A stretch of DNA of 64,000 nt from JAAZLS01 sp964463285 (lineage in GTDB: Bacteria > Bacillota > Dethiobacteria > DTU022), in assembly GCA_964463285.1 (NCBI GenBank), contig CAYXBB010000003.1:1-64000 (forward strand), in the 5' to 3' direction. Of the stretch, positions 16,933 through 25,976 are shown piece after piece. Each line of letters starts with the position of its first letter. Positions within the stretch are counted from its first letter, which is position 1. Position numbers and translations under genes: made by a program. Below the pieces are notes generated by a model, which worked only from the letters and a program-made list of their open reading frames with translations, was not told the origin of the DNA and ran no database searches.

Positions 16933-17622
16933 TTATATTTTTGCTAGCATTTGCTGGCAATATTCCGGGGTTCTTTCATTGTAAGGTAGCCGGATTTCAA
17001 ACTTCCTGGCTATTCTTACCGGCCTTCCATCAAAAATTAATATCTTCTTTCCCAACAACAAAGCTTCCCTGAGATCGTGAGTAACCAAAATGGTGGTACA
17101 TGGCTTCCAGTCAAGCAAATCAAGCAAATACTCCCTTAAAGTAACCTTAAGTTTACTATCAAGCGCACTGAAGGGTTCATCCAACAATAATACGTCAGGT
17201 TCAACAGCAAAGGCCCTGGCCAGCGATACCCTTTGCTTCATCCCTCCGCTTATCTGTGAAGGGTAATAATCTTCAAAGCCTTCCAATCCCAATTTTTGAA
17301 TAAGATTTTTGGATATTTCTTGAATTTTAGTGTTATTTTGTTTGTGGTATGTATAAAGAACCAACTCGATATTTTCCTGAACACTGCACCAGGGCAGCAA
17401 TCTGGACTCCTGAAAAACATAGCCAATTCTTGAACTCCCATTTAAACCGATTGACCCTTTATCGGGTTTTAATATTCCGGCCACCATCTGCAATAACGTA
17501 GTTTTACCTATTCCAGAAGCGCCACAAATACAAACAAAATCGCCATTTTCAATAAGGTAGTTGAATTCAGAAAAGATCTCCAGGGATCCAAATTTTTTAT
17601 GGATGTTTGTAATATTAACCAA
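16933..17622 (-). CDS. ABC transporter ATPase, NitT/TauT (SsuB) family
   Basis: A 229-residue ATPase with Walker A GASGIGKTT (about 35-43), Q-loop VFQESRLLPW, signature ISGGMKQRVSLARA and Walker B VLLLDEPFSALD. It would energise the SsuC-like permease. The start is TTG 17622, with GAGGTG 8 bases upstream. It follows the methyltransferase gene by 80 bases and precedes the binding lipoprotein by 26. Confidence 0.9.
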   Translation of the reverse strand: MVNITNIHKKFGSLEIFSEFNYLIENGDFVCICGASGIGKTTLLQMVAGILKPDKGSIGLNGSSRIGYVFQESRLLPWCSVQENIELVLYTYHKQNNTKIQEISKNLIQKLGLEGFEDYYPSQISGGMKQRVSLARAFAVEPDVLLLDEPFSALDSKLKVTLREYLLDLLDWKPCTTILVTHDLREALLLGKKILIFDGRPVRIARKFEIRLPYNERTPEYCQQMLAKI

Positions 17623-17702
17623 ATTCCTAACACCTCAAAAATTGATAAACCTCAGGATTTAACCCCTAACCCCTCTAAAAATATTCAACAGACAGACCGG
17701 GG

Positions 17703-18311
17703 TTATTTCTCAAATTTAATCCACATCCCCACCGGAGAATGGTCCATATCAAACCGGGGAATAACGGTTTGCGATAATACGTTGCGCCACTTATCAGGAG
17801 CACCGGGTCCTATTCTTTGGTGAACCGCTTCACTCCACTTCGGATCTTTTTCAGCCATTTTTTGAAAGATTTGCTGTTTAATTTCGGGGTTGCCAAAACC
17901 CGCACCGATGACTGCCTTTCCTCCCGGTGACAATACACGATATACCTCATTGAAAACTTCTACAGGTTCCTCCCAAAAAAAGATAGAGCCCCGGCTTACA
18001 GCCAGTTGAACAGAGTTATCCTCCATAGGCAAATTTGAGACATCCACGGATAATGTTTTTACCCTTGTTTCGAGATTTCTGTCACAAATATTTTGCCGGG
18101 CAATCCCAAGCATTTCCGGTTTTTTATCCAGCAAGCAAACGTTCAACTCGCTTATTTGAGCCAGGGCCAAACCTAAATATCCCGGACCACAGCCCAAATC
18201 GATACATTTCCCCCGGTTTATCCCGGTACCCGACAGGATCTGCCTGGCGATTTCCGAATATGCCGGGGCATATATTTCTCTTGCCATACGATCAAATTCT
18301 TTAGCTTCCAA
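17703..18311 (-). CDS. class I SAM-dependent methyltransferase
   Basis: A 202-residue methyltransferase with the SAM-binding motif I IDLGCGPGYLGLAL (about 37-50), an acidic residue after strand 2 (LLDKK), and a post-I motif (VSNLPMEDNSVQLAVS). This is the UbiE/Methyltransf_11 type, with an unknown methyl acceptor. The start is TTG 18311, with GGGAGGT 12 bases upstream. It lies between modD and the importer ATPase in the same operon. Methylation of a small cofactor or ligand is a reasonable inference from context only. Confidence 0.8.
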   Translation of the reverse strand: MEAKEFDRMAREIYAPAYSEIARQILSGTGINRGKCIDLGCGPGYLGLALAQISELNVCLLDKKPEMLGIARQNICDRNLETRVKTLSVDVSNLPMEDNSVQLAVSRGSIFFWEEPVEVFNEVYRVLSPGGKAVIGAGFGNPEIKQQIFQKMAEKDPKWSEAVHQRIGPGAPDKWRNVLSQTVIPRFDMDHSPVGMWIKFEK

Positions 18312-18480
18312 TTGTCGGTTTAAACCTCCCGCTTCTATGATATTTTAATTTACCTCTCTAACCGGAATATTTTAATTTCCGCCATGTTAAAAATAGTTCC
18401 GCCTATCCCACTATGGGAGACACAAATTCAGCAATACCCATGTTTCATCAACCTGTAAAAAACATTTGCCGGAAAAACTG

Positions 18481-19344
18481 CTATTTACGGGTCTTTATTG
18501 TTACACCGATATTAACAGGTTTCCCAAAATACATGGAGGAGGTAGCTATGGCATCTACTCCCGTAGCCGCAAATGTCTCAATATTTTCTTCATTTATCCC
18601 CCCCGTAGCAATGGTGGTAACCTGTGGAAAATCTTTTTTAATTTTTTTTGCTAAAACAGAAATGGTATTGGGATCCATGTGATCAAACTGTAACCCGTCA
18701 ACCCCTGCCTTACAAAGCAGCATGGCATCTTCCGGGCTTTTAATCTCCACCACTATCTTTTTTTCACTAACCTGCGCCGTTAACTTATTTAGCCTGTTCA
18801 TAAATTCATCTTTAGAACTAAAAAAGTTTCGATGCTGTTGAAAAATAAGTATGGTTTCCGATAGGCCAAGCCGGTGGGGAAATCCACCGCCACATAAAAC
18901 CGCTTTTACAGATAACTCCTTTGTGCCGGGGAATACCTTTCTAGTAGAAACCACCGTTATACGATTGTTAATTTTTTTTGCCTTTTGAACTAGTTTGCGG
19001 GTTCGGGTAGCAATAGCACTGGCATATTCAAGTATATTCTGGCAGGTTCTCCAGAGAGTATGTAGGGCTGTTGCCTTTCCTGTTATAGTAATAACCGCCT
19101 GATTTATAGAAACCGCTTCGCCGGAGGCAACGTCTTCAACTAGAGCGGCTCCTCTAGATGCACAAAGGTGTGATATTTCCTCGGTGCCGCATATTATCGC
19201 ATCTTCCCGAGAAAACATTTGCATCTCCGCATCCCGGCTACCGATCTCCAATAAATAAGTAGTAAGATCAAAGTAGGGAACATCTTCTTTTATCCATCTT
19301 TCCAACATACCATTTGTTATATTAAGCACAGGACGCCCCGTCAC
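18481..19344 (-). CDS. modD: ModD-like phosphoribosyltransferase-fold protein
   Basis: A 287-residue homologue of nicotinate-nucleotide pyrophosphorylase (NadC) that fits the ModD group: EDVPYFDLTTYLL near the N-terminus, TRKVFPGTKELSVKAV near 130, GVDGLQFDHMDP and ATGGINEENIETFAATGVD at the C-terminus. ModD genes occur in molybdenum transport clusters, but their reaction is unproven. The start appears to be GTG 19344; no good SD is seen, so it may differ. It is first in an eight-gene minus-strand operon and sits just after an aptamer-terminator leader. No nadA or nadB is nearby, which favours ModD over NadC. Confidence 0.75.
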   Translation of the reverse strand: MTGRPVLNITNGMLERWIKEDVPYFDLTTYLLEIGSRDAEMQMFSREDAIICGTEEISHLCASRGAALVEDVASGEAVSINQAVITITGKATALHTLWRTCQNILEYASAIATRTRKLVQKAKKINNRITVVSTRKVFPGTKELSVKAVLCGGGFPHRLGLSETILIFQQHRNFFSSKDEFMNRLNKLTAQVSEKKIVVEIKSPEDAMLLCKAGVDGLQFDHMDPNTISVLAKKIKKDFPQVTTIATGGINEENIETFAATGVDAIATSSMYFGKPVNIGVTIKTRK

Positions 19345-19391
19345 AATTTATTTGCACTATAGGCACTTTTCTATTTACCCCCATAACGGTC

Positions 19392-19424
19392 CTAAAAAAT
19401 AAGCTGCCTCGCGAAAGAGGCAGC
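19392..19424 (-). terminator. attenuator terminator in the modD leader
   Basis: On the minus strand GCTGCCTC and GAGGCAGC form an 8-bp stem (19403-19410 and 19417-19424) with a 6-base loop, followed by TTATTTTTTA. It lies between the aptamer-like element and the modD start, the position expected for riboswitch-controlled attenuation. Confidence 0.85.
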
Positions 19425-19443
19425 AATTATAACCTACCTTATC

Positions 19444-19540
19444 CACCTTCTTTCCTAAAAGGGAGGCTTAACCGTTTCCAGTTAAACCCTATCGTTCATG
19501 GCCCGTCGCAACCATCTCAGGAGCCCATGAATCGAAGATG
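19444..19540 (-). ncRNA. candidate Moco-type riboswitch aptamer, modD operon copy
   Basis: About 97 bases that close with P1 CATCTTC/GAAGGTG (19534-19540 and 19444-19450). Inside are ATGG...CCATGAA, a GGG/CCTCCC pairing, and the hairpin AACTG-GAAA-CGGTT. The same core occurs at two other sites in this window, each upstream of a molybdenum-related gene on the same strand. The family assignment (Moco RNA motif) rests on architecture and context; I cannot run a covariance search. Confidence 0.72.
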
Positions 19541-19575
19541 TATAAAATAATATTCAAATTAATTAACGCAAAATT

Positions 19576-19604
19576 AGTTTACCATAGATACCCACCCGGT
19601 GCAA
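19576..19604 (-). promoter_or_regulatory. promoter of the modD operon
   Basis: TTGCAC and TAAACT with a 17-base spacer on the minus strand; the -10 box lies 36 bases before the aptamer. The same spacing is seen at the aldehyde oxidoreductase copy, which supports it. Confidence 0.5.
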
Positions 19605-19853
19605 CCGGGTAAAATATGGGGGATCGCCTTTTATTTTATTATCCCGGCGAAACTGATATATTCAGACCTCCGGATCGCCGGGGCCATAACTCCCCTCCGC
19701 CGGAGCAAATGACCGCAATAGACCGGCCAACTTTAAACCATAACGGTTAATTATAGATAATTTTTGCCAATTCATTTCGCTCACACCAGCCGTTATTATG
19801 TTTTACACCGGGATGCCGGGGAAATTACGGCGATCTTCGGCCCTTGCATATAG

Positions 19854-20339
19854 CTATTCAACAAGTTTGCAGACATCAACCCATCCTTCGGAATTAGCGT
19901 GCCTCTCCAGCTCGGAAATTGTCAGCTCAATGGCACTATTGGCGCTTCCACACGCCGGAAACACGGTTTCAAATCGTTTCAACGATTCATCCAGGTAAAT
20001 TTCCACCCCTTCGTTTACCGCAAACGGGCAAACGCCACCGGCCGAATATCCCACCAACGGTTTGGTCTCATCATGGGACAACATTTTAGCCTTCGTTTTA
20101 AATCGGGATTTGTATTTTTTATTATCTATCTTTGCATCGCCCGCTGATACAACTAAAATAACCCTATTTCCCAGGTGAAAGGACAGAGTTTTAGCTATGC
20201 GGCAGGCTTCACACTGTAAGGCCCGGGCGGCAAGCTCCACCGTAGCACTTGAAACATCAAATTCCAGTATCCGGTCTTCTATCCCTTTGCTTCTAAAATA
20301 TCTTTTAACTTTTTCAATAGACATATCCGGTGTCTCCAT
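19854..20339 (-). CDS. ybaK: YbaK/EbsC-family aminoacyl-tRNA editing protein
   Basis: A 161-residue YbaK-fold protein (Cys-tRNA(Pro) deacylase family) with the conserved AKTLSFH strand near residue 50, GDAKIDNKK near 70 and GGVCPFA near 103. Members hydrolyse mischarged tRNA in the cytoplasm. Either the ATG at 20339 (AGGA upstream) or the one at 20324 (GGAG upstream) could start it. It stands alone between the modD leader and a structured intergenic region. Confidence 0.88.
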   Translation of the reverse strand: METPDMSIEKVKRYFRSKGIEDRILEFDVSSATVELAARALQCEACRIAKTLSFHLGNRVILVVSAGDAKIDNKKYKSRFKTKAKMLSHDETKPLVGYSAGGVCPFAVNEGVEIYLDESLKRFETVFPACGSANSAIELTISELERHANSEGWVDVCKLVE

Positions 20340-20746
20340 TATTATGTCCTGTTGTGATTATTAAGCCCCGAGAAAACAACAATCCTAAATTAGGGTGCAA
20401 AACCGGAAAAAGTATAGCCGCCGGCCAACAAAAAAAGTAATATGGTCCATAGCAAACAACCCATGTCATAATCTCCGGAGCAGTATTTAAAAAACAACCA
20501 TTCCCATAAACAATATTCTCCGGGGGCATGGGTTAATCCTGCCCGGGTGTTCGGGTCTGGACTTTCCGGTTCTCCCCTTCAGTTAATAGTTACTTAATCA
20601 AAATTTTGTCCAGCTAGCAGGGATAAAGATTCCAATAAAGAATAGGGTTTGTACACGGTAATTATGTCCTTTATTGGGGATCCGTGGCGAGACCTGGCAC
20701 CGGAAACAAAAAATCGGATCGCTAATTCCACCGGGGAGATGTAGCA
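20340..20746. other. gene-free stretch upstream of a deacetylase gene
   Basis: No convincing gene. A minus-strand frame (20314-20529) overlaps ybaK and has no recognisable motif. CCAATAAAG (20632-20640) and CTTTATTGG (20669-20677) could form a 9-bp stem in the leader of the plus-strand deacetylase. No known riboswitch pattern is recognised. Confidence 0.3.
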
Positions 20747-21646
20747 ATGATTGGAACGGAAATTTCCAAGCCGCATTATCAATTCTTACTGGTTTTGACC
20801 TTTGTCTTGATGGTATTGTCTGCCGGTTTTAATCTGGTAACTTTCTCACAGGCAACAACGGCGTTCAACCAGTTAAAGGAAGAACATTCCACCTACCTGG
20901 AACTATGCGGGGACCTGGATCACCTGAACAGCAAATATAGTGAACTCCAAAACCAGTATGACCTGCTGCTAAAAGAGAAAGAACAATTGGAAAATAAGCT
21001 TAACGATCAAAATATATCCCGTGGTGAATACAGCCCCAGGGCTTACCTGACCATAGATGACGGCCCCGACATAAACACGGATCGGGTATTACAAATACTG
21101 GCCAAATATAATGTGCCGGCCACTTTTTTTGTAATCGGACACAATAGTTCCGGAGACGAGCACATCTACAACCGCATCCTGGCCCAAGGACACGCCCTAG
21201 GCAATCACACTTTTACCCACAATTTAAAAAAAATCTACCGGTCTAAAGATGCCTTCATGGAAGATCTGCTGCGCCTGGAGGATCTGCTGGCAGAAAAGGC
21301 AGGAATCAGACCCGACATAATCCGCTTTCCGGGAGGATCCAGCAATACCGGGGTTTCCTCTGCCGTCCTAAAGGAGATAATTGCTGAACTAAAAGAATAT
21401 GGTTATGACTATTTTGATTGGAATGTTTCCACCGGGGACTGCAGCTCAGGACTAACGGCACCCGAGCTGGTTAAAAATGTAACCACCCAGGCAGATCGCC
21501 AGCCCGGTCAGGATCTGGTAATCTTGATGCACAGCTTCAACCGGGTAACCGTAGAGGCATTGCCGCAGATTATCGAAGAACTGAGGGCGCGAAGTTATAC
21601 CTTTGCCGCCCTTAAAAAAGGCGTGGTCAACGTGAAACATCGTTAA
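20747..21646 (+). CDS. membrane-anchored polysaccharide deacetylase (CE4)
   Basis: A 299-residue protein with an N-terminal membrane anchor (about 12-33), a coiled-coil stalk (about 38-85) and a NodB-type catalytic domain. Motifs are TIDDGP (motif 1, catalytic base and metal Asp), HTFTH (metal His pair), RFPGG (motif 3) and FDWNVSTGD. Family members remove acetyl groups from peptidoglycan GlcNAc or MurNAc outside the cell. The start ATG 20747 has GGGGAG upstream. It is monocistronic and converges on cysK. Confidence 0.92.
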   Translation: MIGTEISKPHYQFLLVLTFVLMVLSAGFNLVTFSQATTAFNQLKEEHSTYLELCGDLDHLNSKYSELQNQYDLLLKEKEQLENKLNDQNISRGEYSPRAYLTIDDGPDINTDRVLQILAKYNVPATFFVIGHNSSGDEHIYNRILAQGHALGNHTFTHNLKKIYRSKDAFMEDLLRLEDLLAEKAGIRPDIIRFPGGSSNTGVSSAVLKEIIAELKEYGYDYFDWNVSTGDCSSGLTAPELVKNVTTQADRQPGQDLVILMHSFNRVTVEALPQIIEELRARSYTFAALKKGVVNVKHR

Positions 21647-21680
21647 ATCGCAGTACTGGGGAACGGTTCCCCGGTATCCA

Positions 21681-21722
21681 GGTGTGTCAAGAGAACTCAG
21701 TCTGATATCCTCTTGACACACC
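21681..21722. terminator. 13-bp inverted repeat between convergent genes
   Basis: Perfect 13-bp arms (21681-21693 and 21710-21722, beginning GGTGTGTC) with a 16-base loop, located between the stops of the deacetylase and cysK. Neither side has a clear T-run, so a terminator role is likely only by position. Confidence 0.45.
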
Positions 21723-21730
21723 ACTATTGC

Positions 21731-22636
21731 CTATATCAGGGCCGTACTGAAATAACGCTCTGCTCTATCGGCCAATACAGTGGCCACAATTTTATTTTTA
21801 CCGTGTTTTTCCGCCATCTGCACTGAAGCCCATACATTAGCTCCGGAGGATGTGCCCACCAGGAACCCCTGTTTCCTGGCCAGATCCCGGGCGGTTTGTA
21901 TGGCATCCTCATCCGTAACCTCCACTACTTCGTCTATGATAGAGGTATCCAGAACCGGTGGGATAAACCCGTCACCAATACCCTGGATCTTGTGCAGCCC
22001 GGGCTCATGGCCCAATAGGGCAGAAAAATTTTTGGGTTCTACCGCCACCACAATAGTGGCGGGGTTTTTTTCTTTCAAAAATCTGCCCACACCGCACAAG
22101 GTGCCGCCGCTTCCCAGCCCTGAAATAAATATATCTACCCGGCCGGCCAACTGTCTCCATATTTCCCCGGCAGTGGCCAGGTAATGGATTTTCGGATTAT
22201 CGGGATTTTCAAATTGCTGGGGCACAAAAATTGAAGGATCCGCCCCGGCTTTTTCCCGCACTTCCTCCACTGTACCCGCAATGCTTTTTTCAGCGGGGGT
22301 GAGTACAAGCTCTGCTCCAAAAGCAGCGATTATTTTTTTTCTTTCCTCGCTCATATTTTCCGGCATAACTATTATAACTTTGTATCCTTTTTGTACTCCA
22401 ACCAGGGCAAGCCCTATCCCGGTATTGCCCGATGTGGGTTCCATTATCGTCATCCCCGGTTTTAGTTTGCCCTGCCTTTCAGCCTCTTCGATCATATATC
22501 GGGCCACCCGATCTTTTATACTGCCGCCAGGGTTTAAAAATTCTGCCTTGGCATATATATTTAAACTCGTCATTTTCTTAAGGCTTACCATGGGTGTATT
22601 GCCTATTAAATCCAGTACTGTTTCCGATGCTTTCAT
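21731..22636 (-). CDS. cysK: cysteine synthase A (O-acetylserine sulfhydrylase)
   Basis: A 301-residue PLP enzyme, normal for the family. The PLP lysine is in NPGGSIKDR (about 36-44), substrate loop TSGNTG near 67, and glycine-rich phosphate loop GSGGTLCG near 173. The C-terminus is complete (RYFST). It makes L-cysteine from O-acetylserine and sulfide in the cytoplasm. No cysE is next to it. A paralogue such as CysM or cystathionine beta-synthase-type enzyme is less likely given the motif set. Confidence 0.95.
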   Translation of the reverse strand: MKASETVLDLIGNTPMVSLKKMTSLNIYAKAEFLNPGGSIKDRVARYMIEEAERQGKLKPGMTIMEPTSGNTGIGLALVGVQKGYKVIIVMPENMSEERKKIIAAFGAELVLTPAEKSIAGTVEEVREKAGADPSIFVPQQFENPDNPKIHYLATAGEIWRQLAGRVDIFISGLGSGGTLCGVGRFLKEKNPATIVVAVEPKNFSALLGHEPGLHKIQGIGDGFIPPVLDTSIIDEVVEVTDEDAIQTARDLARKQGFLVGTSSGANVWASVQMAEKHGKNKIVATVLADRAERYFSTALI

Positions 22637-22805
22637 AAATTTTATATCCCCCTTACATTAAAATAGCATTTTACTGACCGCGCCGGATATTTCCCTCTAA
22701 TCCAAATTATACTTATTCATGAACCGGGGTGCAATCTTCCGGCATGGTTAAATTAATCCATACCCGGGTTTTAAAAAACAAGCGGCCTGCATGGAATTTG
22801 GCAGC

Positions 22806-23453
22806 TTACCGGCACATATAAACCAACAACCCCGATCGGAAGAAATAAATGGAGAAAGCACATAGAAAAATTCCCAGTCCAAAGACAATCCATCTGTAGA
22901 TCCGATCGGTGAGCCATCTTTTTCCCGAAACTAATGCCGCAGCCAGAAAAGAAAACCATAGAAAATCGGCCAGGATATGCCCGCTGAAAAAGGAAAGTAT
23001 TCCGGGCAAGCCACTGTTCCGGGAAAGGGCAACGTAACCTGCACCAACTGTGGCCCACCAGATAAACCAGTACGGATTGCAGGCGGTGGCAACCAGCCCG
23101 TTCCAAAAAGTAGAACCTCTCCGGCCACTCCCTTTCATAGTGGGATTAAATGAAAGGGTGCCCCGGGCCACGCTCCTAATCATACCCCATCCCATCCAGG
23201 CCAGCACCAGACCGCCGGCCATTCCAATGATACCGGCCAAAAAGGGCAGAGTGAGGTAGCTCCCCAGACCCAGGAGTAACAAAATAACCATCACTGCCTC
23301 CAAAAGAGCATGGCCCAGGGTGACCAGCGGGGCCGCCGGGTAACCCCGGCGGAATGTGTGTTCCACCATTACCGCGGTAAGAGGCCCCGGCATCAGTGCT
23401 CCCGAAAAACCAACAAGCAAAGCCGTGGTAAAAATCAGGGTTAGTTCAAACAT
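22806..23453 (-). CDS. LysE/RhtB-family amino-acid exporter
   Basis: A 215-residue membrane protein with about six transmembrane helices and the family N-terminal motif GFSGALMPGPLTAVMV (about 15-30). LysE-family proteins export basic or other amino acids and analogues. The neighbouring cysK suggests a possible thiol or amino-acid export role, but this is a weak inference. It is the only transporter in this stretch and is probably transcribed alone. Confidence 0.9.
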   Translation of the reverse strand: MFELTLIFTTALLVGFSGALMPGPLTAVMVEHTFRRGYPAAPLVTLGHALLEAVMVILLLLGLGSYLTLPFLAGIIGMAGGLVLAWMGWGMIRSVARGTLSFNPTMKGSGRRGSTFWNGLVATACNPYWFIWWATVGAGYVALSRNSGLPGILSFFSGHILADFLWFSFLAAALVSGKRWLTDRIYRWIVFGLGIFLCAFSIYFFRSGLLVYMCR

Positions 23454-23598
23454 AACTGCAGGCGGCCGCCCCCTTTAATGCTTTCTTTAATTCAGTCCCC
23501 ACGGGATAATCTATTTGCTTGCCAACCGCTCACCAAAAGGGCATGTTCAAAAGGGCCCTCAAAATCTCTTCCGGCAGGCGGAGCTGTTTTTATCTACC

Positions 23599-25230
23599 CT
23601 ACCGGGCCATAAATAGTTCAATATCCGAATCAACAGTCCCGATTCCGGCAATACCGAATTTCTCTATCAGGACCTTGGCAACATTGGGAGAAAGGAACCC
23701 CGGAAGTGTAGGACCAAGGTGAATGTTTTTAATGCCCAAATAAAGCAGTGCAAGAAGTACAATAACGGCTTTCTGTTCATACCAGGCAATATTGTAAGTA
23801 ATCGGCAACCTGTTGATATCGTCAAGACCGAATACCTCCTTAAGCTTAAGGGCGATAACCGCCAGTGAATAACAATCGTTGCACTGTCCGGCGTCCAGTA
23901 CTCTGGGAATGCCGCCGATATCGCCCAATCTCAGCTTATTGTAACGATATTTCGCGCAGCCCGCGGTTAGAATAACCGTGTCCTTGGGAAGTTTTTCGGC
24001 AAATTCAGTGTAATACACCCTTGATTTCATACGCCCGTCACAGCCGGCCAGAACAAAGAATTTTTTAATAGTTCCGGATTTAACTGCATCTACAACCTTA
24101 TCTGCCAGGGTCATAACTTGGTTGTGGGCAAAACCTCCAAGAATGCATCCGGTTTCAATTTCATCGGGCGCAGAAAGGGTCCGGGCAAGCGCAATGATTT
24201 CAGAGAAATCCTTTTTGCCCCGTTCATCCGCTACAATATGCTTGCAACCGGGATAACCGGTGGAACCCGTGGTAAAGATTCTACCCCTCACTTCTTCACT
24301 TCTGGGAGGAACGATGCAGTTAGTGGTAAACAGAATGGGGCCATGGAAGGGCCCAAATTCATCGATTTGTTTCCACCAGGCATTACCATAATTTCCGGCA
24401 AAGTTATCGTATTTTTTAAATGCCGGATAGTAATGGGCGGGTAACATTTCACCATGGGTATATACATCTACACCGGTGCCCCCGGTCTGCTCCAGCAACT
24501 GTTCCAAATCGGTCAGGTCGTGACCGGAAATAAGTATTGCCGGGTTTTTCCTGACGCCTATATTGACTTCCGTGATCTCGGGATTACCAAATTTCGAGGT
24601 GTGGGCCTCATCTAAAAGCGCCATAACCCTCACACCGTATTCACCGGTTTTTAGGGTCAGCGACACCAGATCATCTGCCGAAAGAGAATCGTCCAAAGTT
24701 GTAGCCAGGGCTTCGTAGATAAATGAGTTTATATCCAGGTTTTCTTTCCCTAGATTCTTGGCATGCTCAGCATAGGCCGCCATACCCTTAAGGCCGTAGA
24801 CAATCATCTCCCGCAGAGAACGTATGTCCTCATTTTCAGTGGACAGCACACCTACCAAAGCGGCCTTTTCCAGCATAGATTCCCTCGAACTTATCGAAAA
24901 GGTTGCTGCGTCGTGTAAATCCCCCGCGGAAACAGACAGTCTAAGCCCGTCCCTAAAAGCAATCATTTTCCCAATCTGGTTTTCAATAAAGTCATCATCA
25001 AAGTTTGCATTGGTAATTGTCATGAACAGGCTGCTGAGTACCTCGTAGTTTGTATCACCATACTTGCTGATATCAAGTTTCCCTTTCACAATAATTTCCG
25101 AAATGCCTTTAAGCGTATAAATAAGAAGATCCTGAAGCTTGGCTACTTCTTCGTTTTTTCCACAGACACCCCGTACCGTACAGCCTTTTCCTTTTGCTGT
25201 TTCCTGACATTGATAACAGAACATGCTCAT
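23599..25230 (-). CDS. hcp: hybrid-cluster protein (hydroxylamine reductase)
   Basis: A 543-residue Hcp. The N-terminal proximal cluster ligands are C5, C8, C17 and C23 (C-x2-C-x8-C-x5-C). The hybrid-cluster residues appear in GHDLTDLEQ, ETGC, AGCDGR, AGCAKYRYN and DAGQCNDCYS. Hcp is an NO/hydroxylamine-scavenging, S-nitrosylation-linked enzyme of anaerobes. The ATG at 25230 has GGAGG 8 bases upstream. A small cupin gene lies 188 bases upstream on the same strand. No hcr reductase is seen. Confidence 0.97.
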   Translation of the reverse strand: MSMFCYQCQETAKGKGCTVRGVCGKNEEVAKLQDLLIYTLKGISEIIVKGKLDISKYGDTNYEVLSSLFMTITNANFDDDFIENQIGKMIAFRDGLRLSVSAGDLHDAATFSISSRESMLEKAALVGVLSTENEDIRSLREMIVYGLKGMAAYAEHAKNLGKENLDINSFIYEALATTLDDSLSADDLVSLTLKTGEYGVRVMALLDEAHTSKFGNPEITEVNIGVRKNPAILISGHDLTDLEQLLEQTGGTGVDVYTHGEMLPAHYYPAFKKYDNFAGNYGNAWWKQIDEFGPFHGPILFTTNCIVPPRSEEVRGRIFTTGSTGYPGCKHIVADERGKKDFSEIIALARTLSAPDEIETGCILGGFAHNQVMTLADKVVDAVKSGTIKKFFVLAGCDGRMKSRVYYTEFAEKLPKDTVILTAGCAKYRYNKLRLGDIGGIPRVLDAGQCNDCYSLAVIALKLKEVFGLDDINRLPITYNIAWYEQKAVIVLLALLYLGIKNIHLGPTLPGFLSPNVAKVLIEKFGIAGIGTVDSDIELFMAR

Positions 25231-25418
25231 TCTGGTTTCCTCCCCCTTTGAATTTACTTTTGTGAAACAACCTTACCGACAATCGAATTGAATGCCGGCA
25301 ATATGGAGAAAGGTTTTAAATAACAGAGCAGGTGCAATGTCCAGGCGGGGTCACCGGGCACAGGCCACCGGATTTATCCCGGTGATGGCTGGCAAGCACT
25401 CTATTGTTCTTTAGTTTA

Positions 25419-25733
25419 TCAAATCTTTGGCGCCGGCGCTTTTACAACAATCAATTCCAGGATTTCCGGATGGAGGTTTTTTACATTCATTTTTGTTTTA
25501 AAAGGAATTTTTAGAAGGGTTCCCGCTTCGTATTGGTGAATTTCCTGCTCATTGAGGCCAATGGAAAGCTTCCCACGAATGACCGTCATATATACATTCG
25601 AATTGGAGAAATGTTCCGGTAGGCCCTCATTTTGATTGAATATCATGTGAAGATAATGAATGTTTTCATCGAATATTACCTTCTTCACCGTTGTTTTGTT
25701 CTCAGCAGATAGTTTAAACAGCTGTTCAACCAT
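25419..25733 (-). CDS. small cupin-domain protein
   Basis: A 104-residue single cupin (HYLHMIFNQNEGLPEHFSNSN, then VIRGKLSIGLNEQ and AGTLLKIPF). Metal-binding residues are only partly conserved, so catalytic activity is uncertain; a sensor or binding role is possible. The ATG at 25733 has AAGGAGG 9 bases upstream. It precedes hcp on the same strand and may share its stress response. Ligand unknown. Confidence 0.8.
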   Translation of the reverse strand: MVEQLFKLSAENKTTVKKVIFDENIHYLHMIFNQNEGLPEHFSNSNVYMTVIRGKLSIGLNEQEIHQYEAGTLLKIPFKTKMNVKNLHPEILELIVVKAPAPKI

Positions 25734-25935
25734 AGGATCATGCCTCCTTGATTTTTTATTATATCATACAACCAAAACACCCCACCGCAGCCATCATTAA
25801 GTTTACCTGCTTCCACCAGTTAAAAGCTTATTCCCCATGGGTAAATTAAACCCTCTGGATTTTCAATACCGGGGTGCTAAAAAGAAGAAAAGAACTAAAA
25901 CCGGGTTTTAATAAAAGGGATGAAAAAACTTTTGG

Positions 25936-25971
25936 ATATTATGGGGACAGGCCCGTCTGTCCCCATAATAT
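25936..25971. repeat. 15-bp perfect inverted repeat
   Basis: Arms at 25936-25950 and 25957-25971 (core GGGGACAG/CTGTCCCC) with a 6-base loop, just beyond the stop of the TusE-like gene. It resembles short GGGGAC-type palindromes dispersed in many clostridial genomes. There is no T-run. Confidence 0.6.
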
Positions 25972-25976
25972 TAACA

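Noticed and set aside
18481..19344. Quinolinate phosphoribosyltransferase NadC for NAD synthesis
   Set aside because: No nadA/nadB neighbours, and the operon and its leader point to the ModD group; sequence comparison would settle it.
20314..20529. 71-residue minus-strand frame upstream of ybaK
   Set aside because: It overlaps the ybaK start, has no recognisable motif and no convincing SD.
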